From ZC4RG19 sp036279475 (GTDB taxonomy: Bacteria > Actinomycetota > Acidimicrobiia > Acidimicrobiales > VFJN01), in the NCBI GenBank assembly GCA_036279475.1, contig DASUJB010000036.1:1-41242 (forward strand): a stretch of DNA of 41,242 nt. The letters run 5' to 3'. The first letter of the stretch is position 1, and each line of letters begins with the position of its first letter. Below are positions 1 to 8,146 of the stretch, piece after piece. The notes beneath the pieces are model-generated. The model made no database searches, was not told the origin of the DNA, and saw only the letters and a program-made list of their open reading frames with translations. Made by a program: the position numbers and the translations under genes.

Positions 1-2
1 CG

Positions 3-728
3 AGCTGGAGCAACTTCAAGCAGAACCTGCCCGGCCTCTCCGAGCACTTCCGGGTGCTCCTCGTCGACCAACCGGGCTACGGCGGGTCCGACAAGCCCGA
101 GGTGACCGAGCCGTTCTGGACCTACAGCGCCCGGGCGATCAGGAACATGCTCGACGAGCTCGGCATCGAGAAGGCCCACCTGGTGGGCAACTCGCTCGGC
201 GGGGGCACGGCGCTGAAGTTCGCCTACGACCACCCCGACCGCGCCGACCGGCTGGTGCTCATGGGGCCGGGCGGTGGTGCGCTCAGCCTGTTCTCGCCCG
301 AGCCGAGCGAGGGCATGAAGCTGCTGATGGGCTTCTACGGCCCACCCGGGCCCAGCCGCGAGAAGATGGAGGCCTTCATCCGCATCATGCTCTTCGACCA
401 GTCGCTCGTGACCGACGAGCTCGTCGACGAGCGCTACCGGGCAGCCACCGAGCCGGAGGCCATGCAGGGGGCCATGAACGTGCTGGGCGGGATCGCCAGC
501 CGGGCCGAGGAGGCCGAGCTGTGGCGGTTCCTCGACAAGATCCCTCACCGCACGCTGCTCACCTGGGGACGGGACGACCGCGTCCTGCCGCTCGATGGGG
601 CGTTCTTCGCCCTCAAGCGGATGCCCGACGCCCGCCTCCACATCTTCCCCCGGTGCGGCCACTGGGCCCAGCTGGAGCACGTCGACGAGTTCAACTGGCT
701 GGCCGTCAACTTCCTGAGCCAGCCCTGA
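3..728 (+). CDS. Meta-cleavage-product (C-C bond) hydrolase, alpha/beta fold, 5' partial
   Basis: Hydrolyses the vinylogous 1,5-diketone made by extradiol ring cleavage, giving a carboxylic acid and a 2-hydroxypenta-2,4-dienoate. The reading frame is open from base 3 and codes a family-typical lead-in (SWSNFKQNLPGLSEHF) before the GTG at 54, so the true start lies outside the window and GTG 54 is not the start. Visible are the oxyanion region VDQPGYGGSDKP, the nucleophile elbow GNSLGGG (Ser about residue 64 of the visible part), the acid turn WGRDDRVLPLDGA and the catalytic His in CGHWAQLEH. The order and wording of these motifs match BphD/HsaD enzymes. It heads a cluster holding the dioxygenase that would make its substrate (5089-5979) and the hydratase for its product (2998-3804). 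Whether the substrate is steroid-, biphenyl- or alkylbenzene-derived cannot be told. Confidence 0.9.
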   Translation, partial: SWSNFKQNLPGLSEHFRVLLVDQPGYGGSDKPEVTEPFWTYSARAIRNMLDELGIEKAHLVGNSLGGGTALKFAYDHPDRADRLVLMGPGGGALSLFSPEPSEGMKLLMGFYGPPGPSREKMEAFIRIMLFDQSLVTDELVDERYRAATEPEAMQGAMNVLGGIASRAEEAELWRFLDKIPHRTLLTWGRDDRVLPLDGAFFALKRMPDARLHIFPRCGHWAQLEHVDEFNWLAVNFLSQP

Positions 729-782
729 GGGAGGGATCCCGGCACGGCCCGCGCCCCGCCGCGGTCCGGCAGCCGGCCGCCG

Positions 783-1757
783 ATGCGCATCGACGTCCAC
801 GCCCACCTCGTGCCGGCCGACCTCCCGGACCTCGCGGCCCGCTACGGGGACGCCCGCTGGCCCACCCTTGCCCGTGACCCCGGGGGCACGGGGGTGATCC
901 GTCGCGGCGGGGCCCCGTACCGGCCCGTGGACGACCGCTACTGGTCGCCCGACCGCCGCCTCGAGTTCCTCGACGCCCACGGCATCGACCGCCAGGTGGT
1001 GTCGCCCCTACCCGTCCTCCTCCCCCACTGGGCGCCGGCGCAGGCGGCCGCCGACTCCTGCCGGTGGCAGAACGATGCGCTGGCCCGCTACGTGGCCGCC
1101 CACCCCGACCGGTTCTCGGCCCTCGGCACCGTGCCGGTGCAGCACCCCGACGCCGCCGTCGCCGCCCTCGACCAGGTCGTCGAGCTGGGGCTGGCGGGCA
1201 TCGAGATCGGGACGTCGGCCGGCGGGGGCGAGCTCGACGACGACGCCCACGGGCAGCTCCTGGCGGCGGCGGCCGAGCGGGGGGTGGCGGTGCTCGTGCA
1301 CCCGCTCGAGGGGGAGGGCCTGGGACGGATGGGCAACGCGGTGGTGCGCTTCGGGGTGGGCGTCCTCGCCGACACCGCCATCGCCGCCACCTCCCTCCTG
1401 CTCGGGGGGGCGCTGCGCCGCCACCCCCGGCCCCGGATCTGCCTCGCCCACGGGGGCGGCGCCTTCTTCTGGTCCCTGCCCCGCCTGGCCGGGATGCTGG
1501 AGCGGGCGGTGGGCCCCGACGAGGCGGCGGCCATGGTGGCGGCCCTCACCGGCGTGTGGGTCGACACGGCGTCGCTGGGTCCCGCCAACCTCCGCTACCT
1601 CGCCGAGGTGCTGGGGCGCGACCGGATGGTCCTCGGCACCGACTTCCCCGCCACCGCCGACGTCGACCCGCTCGAGCACCTCGCCGCGCTGGGGTGGCAC
1701 GAGGACGGCGACGTCATGGCGTCCAACGCCCAGGCCTTCCTGGGCCAGCCCGCCTGA
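783..1757 (+). CDS. ACMSD-type amidohydrolase / metal-dependent decarboxylase
   Basis: An amidohydrolase-2 family TIM-barrel protein of 324 aa, the usual length for 2-amino-3-carboxymuconate-6-semialdehyde decarboxylase (ACMSD) relatives. Metal-binding signatures are visible: the N-terminal HxH (DVHAHL, His6 and His8), a His in LAHGGGAFFWSLPRL (His223) and the Asp of GTDFPA (Asp287). The family decarboxylates or hydrates muconate-semialdehyde-like and aromatic acids. It follows the hydrolase by 54 bases with no convincing Shine-Dalgarno sequence, so it is probably co-transcribed. In a meta-cleavage cluster it may decarboxylate a ring-cleavage product or an aromatic carboxylate; the exact substrate is inference. 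Confidence 0.8.
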   Translation: MRIDVHAHLVPADLPDLAARYGDARWPTLARDPGGTGVIRRGGAPYRPVDDRYWSPDRRLEFLDAHGIDRQVVSPLPVLLPHWAPAQAAADSCRWQNDALARYVAAHPDRFSALGTVPVQHPDAAVAALDQVVELGLAGIEIGTSAGGGELDDDAHGQLLAAAAERGVAVLVHPLEGEGLGRMGNAVVRFGVGVLADTAIAATSLLLGGALRRHPRPRICLAHGGGAFFWSLPRLAGMLERAVGPDEAAAMVAALTGVWVDTASLGPANLRYLAEVLGRDRMVLGTDFPATADVDPLEHLAALGWHEDGDVMASNAQAFLGQPA

Positions 1758-1884
1758 CCTCCACGGGCCCCGGCTCGGTCGTGTTCCGGAGCGCGGGACG
1801 ACCCGTGGTGCCCGGTGCCGCGGTGGTGCACGATCCGCCCCGGAGCCGTCGCCCCGGCGGGCGGCGCCGGAGGAGGTGACGCCC

Positions 1885-2988
1885 ATGGCCGACACGGTCC
1901 ACGCCGCGGTGCTGGTCGAGCCCCGCACCATCGAGGTCGAGGAGTTCCCCGTCCCCGAGGTGGGGGAGGCCGACGCCGTGATCCGCGTCGAGGGCACCGG
2001 GATCTGCGGGAGCGACTGGGCGCCCTACGCCGGCTCGTTCCCGGTCCCTCTGCCGCCGGTGATCCTGGGCCACGAGGTGGTCGGCCGCATCCAGGCCATC
2101 GGCGACGAGGCGGCGCGGGTCTGGGGGCTGGCGGAGGGCGACCGCGTCGTCGTCGAGGAGGCCATCCCGTGCGGCCGGTGCACGCTGTGCCGCCGTGGCC
2201 TCTACGCCCTGTGCGACGGGCTGCACGGCACCGCCGGTCGGCGTTACGGGATGATCCCCGCCGCCGACGCCCCCCACCTGTGGGGCGGCTACGGCGACCT
2301 CATGTACATCCACCCGAACTCGGTCGTCCACCGGATCGACGCCAGCCTGCCCGTCGAGATCGCCCCCCTGTACATCCCCGTCTCCAACGGCGTCGCCTGG
2401 GTCCAGGGGCAGGGCGCCGGCATCGGCTCGACCGTCCTCGTCCAGGGCCCGGGCCAGCACGGCCTCGGGTGCGTGGTCGGCGCCCGGGAGGCGGGCGCGG
2501 CGGAGATCATCGTGGCGGGCACCGGCCGGGACGCGGCCAGGCTCGAGGTGGCCCGGCGGCTCGGCGCCACCCACACGGTCGACGTGGACGACGGCGACCT
2601 CGTCGAGCAGGTGCGCGAGCTCACCGACGGCCGGATGTGCGACCTGGTCGTCGACGTCACCAGCGCTGCCCCGGCCGCCGCGGAGGTGGCGCTCGACCTG
2701 GCCGCGGTGGCGGGGACGATCGTGCTGGCCGGGTTCAAGGAGATGCGGCCGCTCACGAGCTTCCTGTCGGACAAGATCATCATGAAGGCGCTGACCGTGA
2801 AGGGGGCGTGGGGTCACGACCAGGCCGCGGTGCGGGCCGCCATCGGCATCATCGAGTCACGGCGCCACCCGCTCGAGGAGATGTGCACCCACACCTTCCC
2901 CCTCGACCAGGTCGACGCCGCGCTGGAGACGCTCGGGGGCGAGCGCGGCGACCCCGGCATCCACATCACCATCGTCCCGGGGAGCTAG
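1885..2988 (+). CDS. Zinc-dependent MDR alcohol dehydrogenase
   Basis: A 367-aa medium-chain dehydrogenase. ATG 1885 is chosen because a strong AGGAGGTG sits at 1871-1878; the frame is open far upstream but reads through the amidohydrolase gene there. Catalytic-zinc ligands appear as Cys41 in TGICGSD and His63-Glu64 in GHEVVG. A structural-zinc loop with Cys clustering (IPCGRCTLC...ALC) follows. The Rossmann nucleotide-binding motif is present as GPGQHGLG. It would oxidise an alcohol, or reduce the corresponding carbonyl, with NAD(P). The gene is followed 9 bases later by the hydratase, so the two are likely in one operon. The substrate, perhaps a side-chain alcohol or dihydrodiol, is not evident. 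Confidence 0.85.
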   Translation: MADTVHAAVLVEPRTIEVEEFPVPEVGEADAVIRVEGTGICGSDWAPYAGSFPVPLPPVILGHEVVGRIQAIGDEAARVWGLAEGDRVVVEEAIPCGRCTLCRRGLYALCDGLHGTAGRRYGMIPAADAPHLWGGYGDLMYIHPNSVVHRIDASLPVEIAPLYIPVSNGVAWVQGQGAGIGSTVLVQGPGQHGLGCVVGAREAGAAEIIVAGTGRDAARLEVARRLGATHTVDVDDGDLVEQVRELTDGRMCDLVVDVTSAAPAAAEVALDLAAVAGTIVLAGFKEMRPLTSFLSDKIIMKALTVKGAWGHDQAAVRAAIGIIESRRHPLEEMCTHTFPLDQVDAALETLGGERGDPGIHITIVPGS

Positions 2989-2997
2989 GCCGGCACC

Positions 2998-3804
2998 ATG
3001 CCGAACGACCACACCGCCACCGACCGGATCGACGCCGCCACCGCGTCGCAGCTCCTGTTGGAGGCCGAGCGCACGAGGAGGGCCGTCCCCCCCTTCAGCG
3101 ACCGCGACGAGACCTTCGACGTGGCCCGCGCCTACGAGGTCCAGCGCCTCGTCGTCGGGGAGAAGCTCGCCGCCGGCGACCGGGTGCGGGGCCACAAGGT
3201 CGGCTTGACGAGCGCCGCCCTGCAGCAGCTCTTCGACGTCGACGAGCCCGACTACGGGGTCGTGCTGGAGAGCACCGTGGTGGAGAGCGACGAGCCGGTG
3301 CCCGTGGACGAGATGATCGCACCCCGCGTCGAGGCCGAGATCGCGTTCGTGCTCGAGCGGCCCCTCCGGGGACCGGGGGTGCGACCGGTCGACGTCCTGG
3401 CGGCCACCCGCTGGGTGCTGCCGAGCCTCGAGATCATCGACAGCCGCATCGCCGACTGGCGGATCCGGCTGGTCGACACCGTGGCCGACAACGCCTCGTG
3501 CGGCCGGGTGGTCCTCGGGACAGCGGCGACGCGCCCGGAAGGCCTGGACCTGCGGCTGGTGGGCATGGCCCTCTACCGCAACGGCGTCCTCTTCAACACG
3601 GGCGCCGGCGCCGCCGCGCTGGGCCACCCCGCGGGGGCGGTGGCCTGGCTGGTGAACAAGCTGGGCGAGCTGGGCGAGGGCATCGAGGCCGGCGAGCTGG
3701 TCATGCCCGGGGCGCTGGCGGCACCCGCGGTCGACCTGGTGCCGGGCGACGTCGTCACCGCCGAGCTCGATCGGCTCGGCTCGGTCACGGCCCGCTTCGT
3801 CTGA
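2998..3804 (+). CDS. 2-keto-4-pentenoate (2-hydroxypenta-2,4-dienoate) hydratase
   Basis: A 268-aa member of the MhpD/HsaE family. It adds water to 2-hydroxypenta-2,4-dienoate to form 4-hydroxy-2-oxovalerate, the step between the C-C hydrolase and the aldolase. Diagnostic stretches are GHKVGLTS, the MIAPRVEAEIAFVL motif carrying the metal-binding Glu residues, LEIIDSRI and the C-terminal PGDVVTAELDRLGSV. Length is typical for the family. ATG 2998 lies 9 bases after the dehydrogenase stop, in the same operon. Its partner lower-pathway enzymes are not adjacent but 5 kb downstream (8608-10589), so the pathway genes are split by the oxygenase block. Confidence 0.9.
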   Translation: MPNDHTATDRIDAATASQLLLEAERTRRAVPPFSDRDETFDVARAYEVQRLVVGEKLAAGDRVRGHKVGLTSAALQQLFDVDEPDYGVVLESTVVESDEPVPVDEMIAPRVEAEIAFVLERPLRGPGVRPVDVLAATRWVLPSLEIIDSRIADWRIRLVDTVADNASCGRVVLGTAATRPEGLDLRLVGMALYRNGVLFNTGAGAAALGHPAGAVAWLVNKLGELGEGIEAGELVMPGALAAPAVDLVPGDVVTAELDRLGSVTARFV

Positions 3805-3850
3805 CGGCCGGGCGAGCCGAGCGGGCCCCTCGCCAGCGCTACCATCCGCG

Positions 3851-3920
3851 CCGCAGGCGACCGCAGGCGACCGCAGGCGACCGCAGGCGACCGCAGGCGA
3901 CCGCAGGCGACCGCAGGCGA
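3851..3920. repeat. 10-bp tandem repeat, seven perfect copies
   Basis: The unit CCGCAGGCGA is repeated seven times without a mismatch at 3851-3920; an eighth, degenerate unit follows at 3921-3930. It lies between the hydratase stop (3804) and the methyltransferase start (4001). The 10-base period is close to one helical turn and not a multiple of three, so it is not a coding repeat. Length variation between strains is likely. Confidence 0.95.
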
Positions 3921-4000
3921 CCGCCGGGGACGACGCGGCCGGAGCAGAGCTGCGGGGCCCGCACACGTCGGCGTCCCGGTTCGAGCGATCGGAGGCGACG

Positions 4001-4869
4001 GTGGACCAGGTGTTCGGTGGCGGTGACCCGCGGCACGTCGGGATCGATCCCGACGTGCCCCATGCCTCGCGCGTGTACGACTACCTCCTGGACGGCCGCG
4101 ACAACTTCGAGGCCGACCGCCGGGTGGCCCACGAGATGAGCGCGGGGCTGGCGGCCGGCATCGACTCGTCCCGGGCCAACGCCCGGACCAACCGGGTGTT
4201 CCTGGGGCAGGCCGTGCGCTGGCTCGCCGGCCACCAGGGCATCCGCCAGTTCCTCGACATCGGGCCGGGATCCCTGCCGTCAACCAGACCCACCAGGTGG
4301 CCCAGGAGATCGCTCCCGACGCCCGCGTCGTCTACGTCGACCGCGACCCCATCGTGCTCGCCCACGCCCACACCCTGCTGCAGGGCACGCCCGCCGGGCA
4401 CACCACCTTCGTGGAGGGGGACCTCCGCCGGCCCGGCGAGATCCTCGGCAGGGCGGGCGAGGTCCTCGACCTGACCCGGCCCGTGGGCCTCGTGCTCGTC
4501 GCCGTCTTCCACATGGTCCCCGACGAGGACCACCCCCGCGAGATCGTCGCCGAGCTCACCGATGCCCTCGCCCCCGGCAGCTACGTCGTGCTGTCGCACC
4601 TCACCACCGACATCCACGGGTCGGCGATGGCCGACGCCGTCGAGCACCTCGGCGACCAGACCCGCGAGCCGTTCGTGGCCCGCACCCGCGCCGAGGTCAC
4701 CACCTTGCTCGACGGCTACGAGCTGGTCCCCCCGGGCGTCGCCCAGATCGACGAGTGGCTCCGCACCGGCCCGCTCCCCCCCGGCCCCGACGCCCGCCCC
4801 CAGCCTCCCACCGGGCTGCCCGAGGGCTGGGCGAACCCGCTGTGGGCGGCCGTCGGTCGCAAGCCCTGA
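4001..4869 (+). pseudogene. SAM-dependent methyltransferase (DUF574/Methyltransf_19) with a frameshift
   Basis: An actinobacterial S-adenosyl-methyltransferase of the DUF574 type, usually about 265-290 aa. The 5' part (GTG 4001, with GGAGG at 3991-3995) reads HVGIDPDVPHASRVYDYLLDG and on to RQFLDIG at 4262-4264. The family sequence then continues one frame back, as AGIPAVNQTHQVAQEIAPDA from 4264. One base seems missing at about 4263-4264: the SAM-binding DIGTG loop reads DIG-(frameshift)-G. The downstream half (YVDRDPIVLAHAH, FHMVPDEDHP, SHLTTD) is intact to the stop at 4869. Either the gene is broken or this is a single-base sequencing error. It has no evident catabolic role and seems inserted among the pathway genes. 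Confidence 0.85.
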
Positions 4870-5018
4870 GCCTGCACGCCCGAGCCCGCCCACCGCTCGG
4901 CGACGAGGTCGCCGCTGCCGTGCCGCCCTGCGGAACAGGGGGTGGTGCCGGCGGTGCCGGCGTGCCATCAGTGGGCGTGGTCGGCATCGCGAGGGTGGCG
5001 GTGCGAGGGGTGAGGACG

Positions 5019-5062
5019 GGGACCCGGCTCGCGGTCCGGGTCCCGGCGGGAGCAGGCTCCCG
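5019..5062 (+). promoter_or_regulatory. Two inverted repeats upstream of the extradiol dioxygenase
   Basis: GGGACCCGG at 5019-5027 pairs perfectly with CCGGGTCCC at 5036-5044 across an 8-base spacer. A second perfect 6-bp stem, CGGGAG/CTCCCG at 5047-5052 and 5057-5062, follows directly. They end 26 bases before the ATG of the dioxygenase gene. They may be a regulator operator or stacked mRNA hairpins; no T-run follows, so a classic terminator is unlikely. High GC raises the chance background. Confidence 0.4.
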
Positions 5063-5088
5063 AGCGTCGAGACGGCGAGGAGAGCGCC

Positions 5089-5979
5089 ATGAAGGTCGCG
5101 TCACTGGGCTACGTGCGGGTGGAGTCGCCCAACGCCCGCCAGTGGGAGGCGTTCGGGCCCGAGGTGCTCGGGATGGCCCTGTCCGACGATGCCCCGCCGG
5201 GCACGGTCCAGCTCACCAACGACGACCGGCCCGGTCGGCTCACCATCTCCGAGGGACCTCGCAACCGTCTCTCCTGCCTGGGGTGGGAGGTCGCCGGCGA
5301 GGACGACTTCGGCGTCGCCGTCGACGAGCTCGAGCGTGCCGGGCTGAACGTGCGGCGGGCCGACGACGAGCAGCGCCAGGCGGCGCACGTCCGAGACCTC
5401 GTCAGCTTCACCGACCCGGCCGGGTTCACCCACGAGGTGTTCTACGGCCAGCTCGTCCTGCCGGCGTCCTTCCGCCCCGGCCGGGCCATGTCGGGCTTCG
5501 TGACCGGTGGCGAGGGCTTCGGCCACGCCGTGCTCATCGTGCCCGACCTGGCCAAGGAGCTGACCTTCGTGCGCGAGGTCCTGGGCTTCCGGGTCAGCGA
5601 CGAGATCGACATGGGCACGCGGGTGGTGTTCCTGCACGCGAACGCCCGCCACCACACGCTGGCCATGATCGGCCTGGACGGCCTCCGGGGGATGCACCAC
5701 CTCATGGTCCAGGTGCAGTCGCTGGACGACGTGGGGATGGCCTACGACCTGTGCCTCGACCGGGGGGTGCCCATCTCCAGCACCCTCGGGCGGCACACCA
5801 ACGACCACATGTTCAGCTTCTACATGCGCACGCCCAGCGGGTTCGACCTCGAGTACGGATGGGGCGCGCTGGCCGTCGACGACGAGAGCTGGGTCATGAC
5901 CCACCTGACCGCGCCGAGCATCTGGGGGCATCGGCCGGTCGAGACCACGCCGCCGGGCGACTGCCTGGAGCCCGTGTAG
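5089..5979 (+). CDS. Type I extradiol ring-cleavage dioxygenase (VOC fold)
   Basis: Cleaves a catechol ring next to the hydroxyls (meta cleavage) using Fe(II) and O2. The 296-aa length and two tandem VOC modules (about 1-130 and 140-280) match BphC/HsaC enzymes. The metal triad is visible: His146 in GHAVLIV, a His of the MHHLMVQV pair (His203/204) and Glu255 in GFDLEYGWG. Active-site family residues also appear in HTNDHMFSFYMRTPSG. ATG 5089 has GAGGAG eight bases upstream. It is preceded by a 219-base gap with inverted repeats, so it may have its own promoter. The product would feed the hydrolase at 3-728. The substrate is probably a bulky catechol, because one- and two-ring catechols and steroid catechols share this subfamily; that is inference. 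Confidence 0.92.
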   Translation: MKVASLGYVRVESPNARQWEAFGPEVLGMALSDDAPPGTVQLTNDDRPGRLTISEGPRNRLSCLGWEVAGEDDFGVAVDELERAGLNVRRADDEQRQAAHVRDLVSFTDPAGFTHEVFYGQLVLPASFRPGRAMSGFVTGGEGFGHAVLIVPDLAKELTFVREVLGFRVSDEIDMGTRVVFLHANARHHTLAMIGLDGLRGMHHLMVQVQSLDDVGMAYDLCLDRGVPISSTLGRHTNDHMFSFYMRTPSGFDLEYGWGALAVDDESWVMTHLTAPSIWGHRPVETTPPGDCLEPV

Positions 5980-6110
5980 CCGGTGCCGGCGCACGTGGCC
6001 ACGGCCGGGACGGGCGAGCACGACCGGGGCGGGCGGCCCGAGCACGAGCGGCGGGAGGGCGGCCGGGCGGGCGGGACGGCCGGACGCGGCCGGCGCGGTC
6101 GAGGCCTCCT

Positions 6111-6175
6111 CGTTCCGGCCGCCGGAACGGCCGCTGACGGCGCCCCCGGCCGGGGCGTACGTTGCGCCCGTACGC
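6111..6175 (+). promoter_or_regulatory. Two perfect inverted repeats in the 317-bp gap before the Rieske oxygenase
   Basis: CGTTCCGG and CCGGAACG at 6111-6118 and 6122-6129 form a perfect 8-bp palindrome around CCG. GCGTACG and CGTACGC at 6155-6161 and 6169-6175 form a second perfect repeat with a 7-base spacer, the usual geometry for a dimeric regulator. The gap 5980-6296 has no gene I can support. The repeats lie 122-186 bases upstream of the alpha-subunit start and are good candidates for the operator of the oxygenase operon. No regulator gene lies beside it in this window. Confidence 0.5.
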
Positions 6176-6296
6176 ATCGGGGGAGCGCACAGGGACCGTC
6201 GAGCCTGTCGGTGCGCCGGCCCACCCGGTCCGCCGATGGAGCCACCCGGAGGTCACGGACAGCAGGCGACCTGGCCTCCTCGAGCCAGGAGGGCGC

Positions 6297-7628
6297 ATGG
6301 CGATCTCACTGAAGGTCACGCCGTCGTCGGACCTCGCGCCGGGCGACCTGTTCCAGGACGACCGGGTCCACCGCACCGTCTACACCGACCCGACGATCTT
6401 CGACGCCGAGATGGACAGGATCTTTGGGCGGACCTGGCTGTACGTCGGCCACGAGAGCGAGATCGGCCAGACGGGTGACTACAAGACCACCCACATGGGC
6501 CTGCACCCGGTCATCGTGTCGCGCTCCGAGGACGGTGGCATCCACGTGCTCTACAACCGCTGCACGCACCGCGCCGCCACCGTGTGCCAGTACGACCGCG
6601 GCAACTCCAGCTTCTTCCGCTGCGACTACCACGGCTGGACCTTCCGCAACGACGGCAGCCTCATCGGCCAGACGTTCGCCTCCGGCTACGACCCCCGCGA
6701 CTGCGACCACGCCCAGTTCGACCTGGTCCGCGTCCCCCGAGTCGCCACCTACCGGGGGCTGATCTTCGCCAGCATGGCCGAGGAGGGGCCGACGCTCGAC
6801 GAGCACCTCGGCAACGCCAAGGAGTTCATCGACCTGTTCGTCGACCTCTCCCCCGTCGGGGAGATCGAGGTCACCTCGGGCACCCACCGGTACACCTACG
6901 CGGGGAACTGGAAGCTGCAGAGCGAGAACGGCGTCGACGGCTACCACCCCAACTTCGTCCACCAGGGGTTCCTGTCCTCGGCGAGCCGCATGGCCGGCTC
7001 CATGGGCGACCTGGCGATGAAGCTGTTCCACGACTCGTCGCCCGGGCACGCCGCCGACCTCGGCAACGGCCACGGCCTGCTGGACAGCCGCCCCAACATC
7101 CAGCCGCTGCTCCGGGAGCTGCTCCCGGCGACGGACCAGGGAAGGGCCTACCTCGACGTCCTCGCCCGTCGCCTGGGAAGCCCGGAGCGGGCGCTCGAGG
7201 TGGCCAGCGCCAACGGTGCCGGCGGCTTCAACCTGCTGGTCTTCCCGAACCTGCTCATCATCGGCGTCCAGATCCGGGTGGTGCACCCGCGGGCGGTGGA
7301 CCGGACCGACGTGGAGCTGTACCCGGCCACGCTCAAGGGCATGCCGGACGACGTGAACGCCGGACGGCTCCGGGGGCACGAGTCCTTCTACGGTCCGGCC
7401 GGCGGCGGGGCGCCCGACGACCTGGAGATGTTCGAGCGGGTCCAGGAGGGGCTGCGGGCCTCCGCCGTCCCGTGGCTGCCGCTGCTCCGGGGGCGACGCC
7501 GGGGACGGGTCGACGACCACGGCGTCGACTGGGGCCACGTGACCGACGAGCAGCCCCAGCGGGCGTTCCACCGGCAGTGGTTGCGCCTCATGGAGGAGGC
7601 CGGGGAGGACGGGGAGGTGCCGGCATGA
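6297..7628 (+). CDS. Aromatic ring-hydroxylating (Rieske) dioxygenase, alpha subunit
   Basis: The catalytic subunit of a Rieske non-heme iron oxygenase, which inserts both atoms of O2 into an aromatic ring to give a cis-dihydrodiol. The Rieske [2Fe-2S] ligands are Cys89 and His91 (NRCTH) and Cys109 and His112 (RCDYHGW). The mononuclear-iron helix reads NGVDGYHPNFVH, with Asp214 bridging and His217/His222 as ligands. Length is 443 aa, normal for the family. ATG 6297 follows AGGAGGG at 6287-6293; the open frame upstream of it is non-coding GC-rich sequence. The gene overlaps the beta subunit by 4 bases (ATGA). No ferredoxin or reductase gene is nearby, so its electron donors must be encoded elsewhere. 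Confidence 0.93.
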   Translation: MAISLKVTPSSDLAPGDLFQDDRVHRTVYTDPTIFDAEMDRIFGRTWLYVGHESEIGQTGDYKTTHMGLHPVIVSRSEDGGIHVLYNRCTHRAATVCQYDRGNSSFFRCDYHGWTFRNDGSLIGQTFASGYDPRDCDHAQFDLVRVPRVATYRGLIFASMAEEGPTLDEHLGNAKEFIDLFVDLSPVGEIEVTSGTHRYTYAGNWKLQSENGVDGYHPNFVHQGFLSSASRMAGSMGDLAMKLFHDSSPGHAADLGNGHGLLDSRPNIQPLLRELLPATDQGRAYLDVLARRLGSPERALEVASANGAGGFNLLVFPNLLIIGVQIRVVHPRAVDRTDVELYPATLKGMPDDVNAGRLRGHESFYGPAGGGAPDDLEMFERVQEGLRASAVPWLPLLRGRRRGRVDDHGVDWGHVTDEQPQRAFHRQWLRLMEEAGEDGEVPA

Positions 7629-8146
7629 CGGTGACCAGCGAGCCCTCGCCCGGGGTGCTCACCATCAGGGTCGCCGACGCCGACGTCGCCGCCTTCCTGT
7701 ACCACGAGGCCCGCCTCCTCGACGAGCGGCGCTACGACGAGTGGGTCGACCTGTTCGCCGACGACGGCCTGTACTGGATCCCCTGCAACGACGCCGGGGG
7801 CGACCCCGTCCGCAGCGTGACGATCGTCCACGAGGACGTGGCCGCCCTGCGCTCCCGCGTCGGGCGGCTGACCTCCGGCAAGCAGTACGCCCAGGACCCG
7901 CCGTCACGGATGTGCCGGGCCGTGTCGAACGTGTACGTGGCGGCCGACGCCTCCGGGGGCGGCGAGGCGACCGTCCACTCCACCCTGCTCGCCGTGGAGG
8001 CCCGGCGCCACCACACCAAGCACGTCTTCGGGGCGCGCTGCACCCACGTCCTGCGGCGGGTCGACGGCGGCTTCCGCATCGCCCGGAAGCGTGTCGACCT
8101 GGTGGACAGCGACCAGTTCTTCGAGAACCTGACGTTCCTGCTGTGA
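7625..8146 (+). CDS. Aromatic ring-hydroxylating dioxygenase, beta subunit
   Basis: A 173-aa NTF2/SnoaL-fold small subunit that completes the alpha3-beta3 oxygenase. Typical wording is visible: FLYHEARLLDERRYDEWVDLF, DDGLYWIPCN, RMCRAVSNV and the C-terminal RIARKRVDLVDSD with FENLTFLL. The start ATG 7625 overlaps the alpha stop (ATGA), and its own TGA overlaps the next GTG, so alpha, beta and the 97-codon ORF are translationally coupled. It has a structural role and no metal ligands of its own. Confidence 0.92.
   Translation: MTVTSEPSPGVLTIRVADADVAAFLYHEARLLDERRYDEWVDLFADDGLYWIPCNDAGGDPVRSVTIVHEDVAALRSRVGRLTSGKQYAQDPPSRMCRAVSNVYVAADASGGGEATVHSTLLAVEARRHHTKHVFGARCTHVLRRVDGGFRIARKRVDLVDSDQFFENLTFLL

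Noticed and set aside
1075..1884. N-terminal extension of the alcohol dehydrogenase frame
   Set aside because: It overlaps the amidohydrolase gene in another frame, is Pro/Arg/Ser-rich, and a strong ribosome binding site precedes ATG 1885.
3851..3920. CRISPR array
   Set aside because: Units are 10 bp, directly abutting and without spacers, and no cas genes are present.
4255..4275. Programmed ribosomal frameshift in the methyltransferase
   Set aside because: No slippery heptamer is visible and homologues are encoded in one frame; a deletion or read error is simpler.
5101..6177. Long minus-strand frames opposite the extradiol dioxygenase
   Set aside because: They are mirror images of a strongly supported gene, rich in Arg/Pro/Gly, with no recognisable domain.
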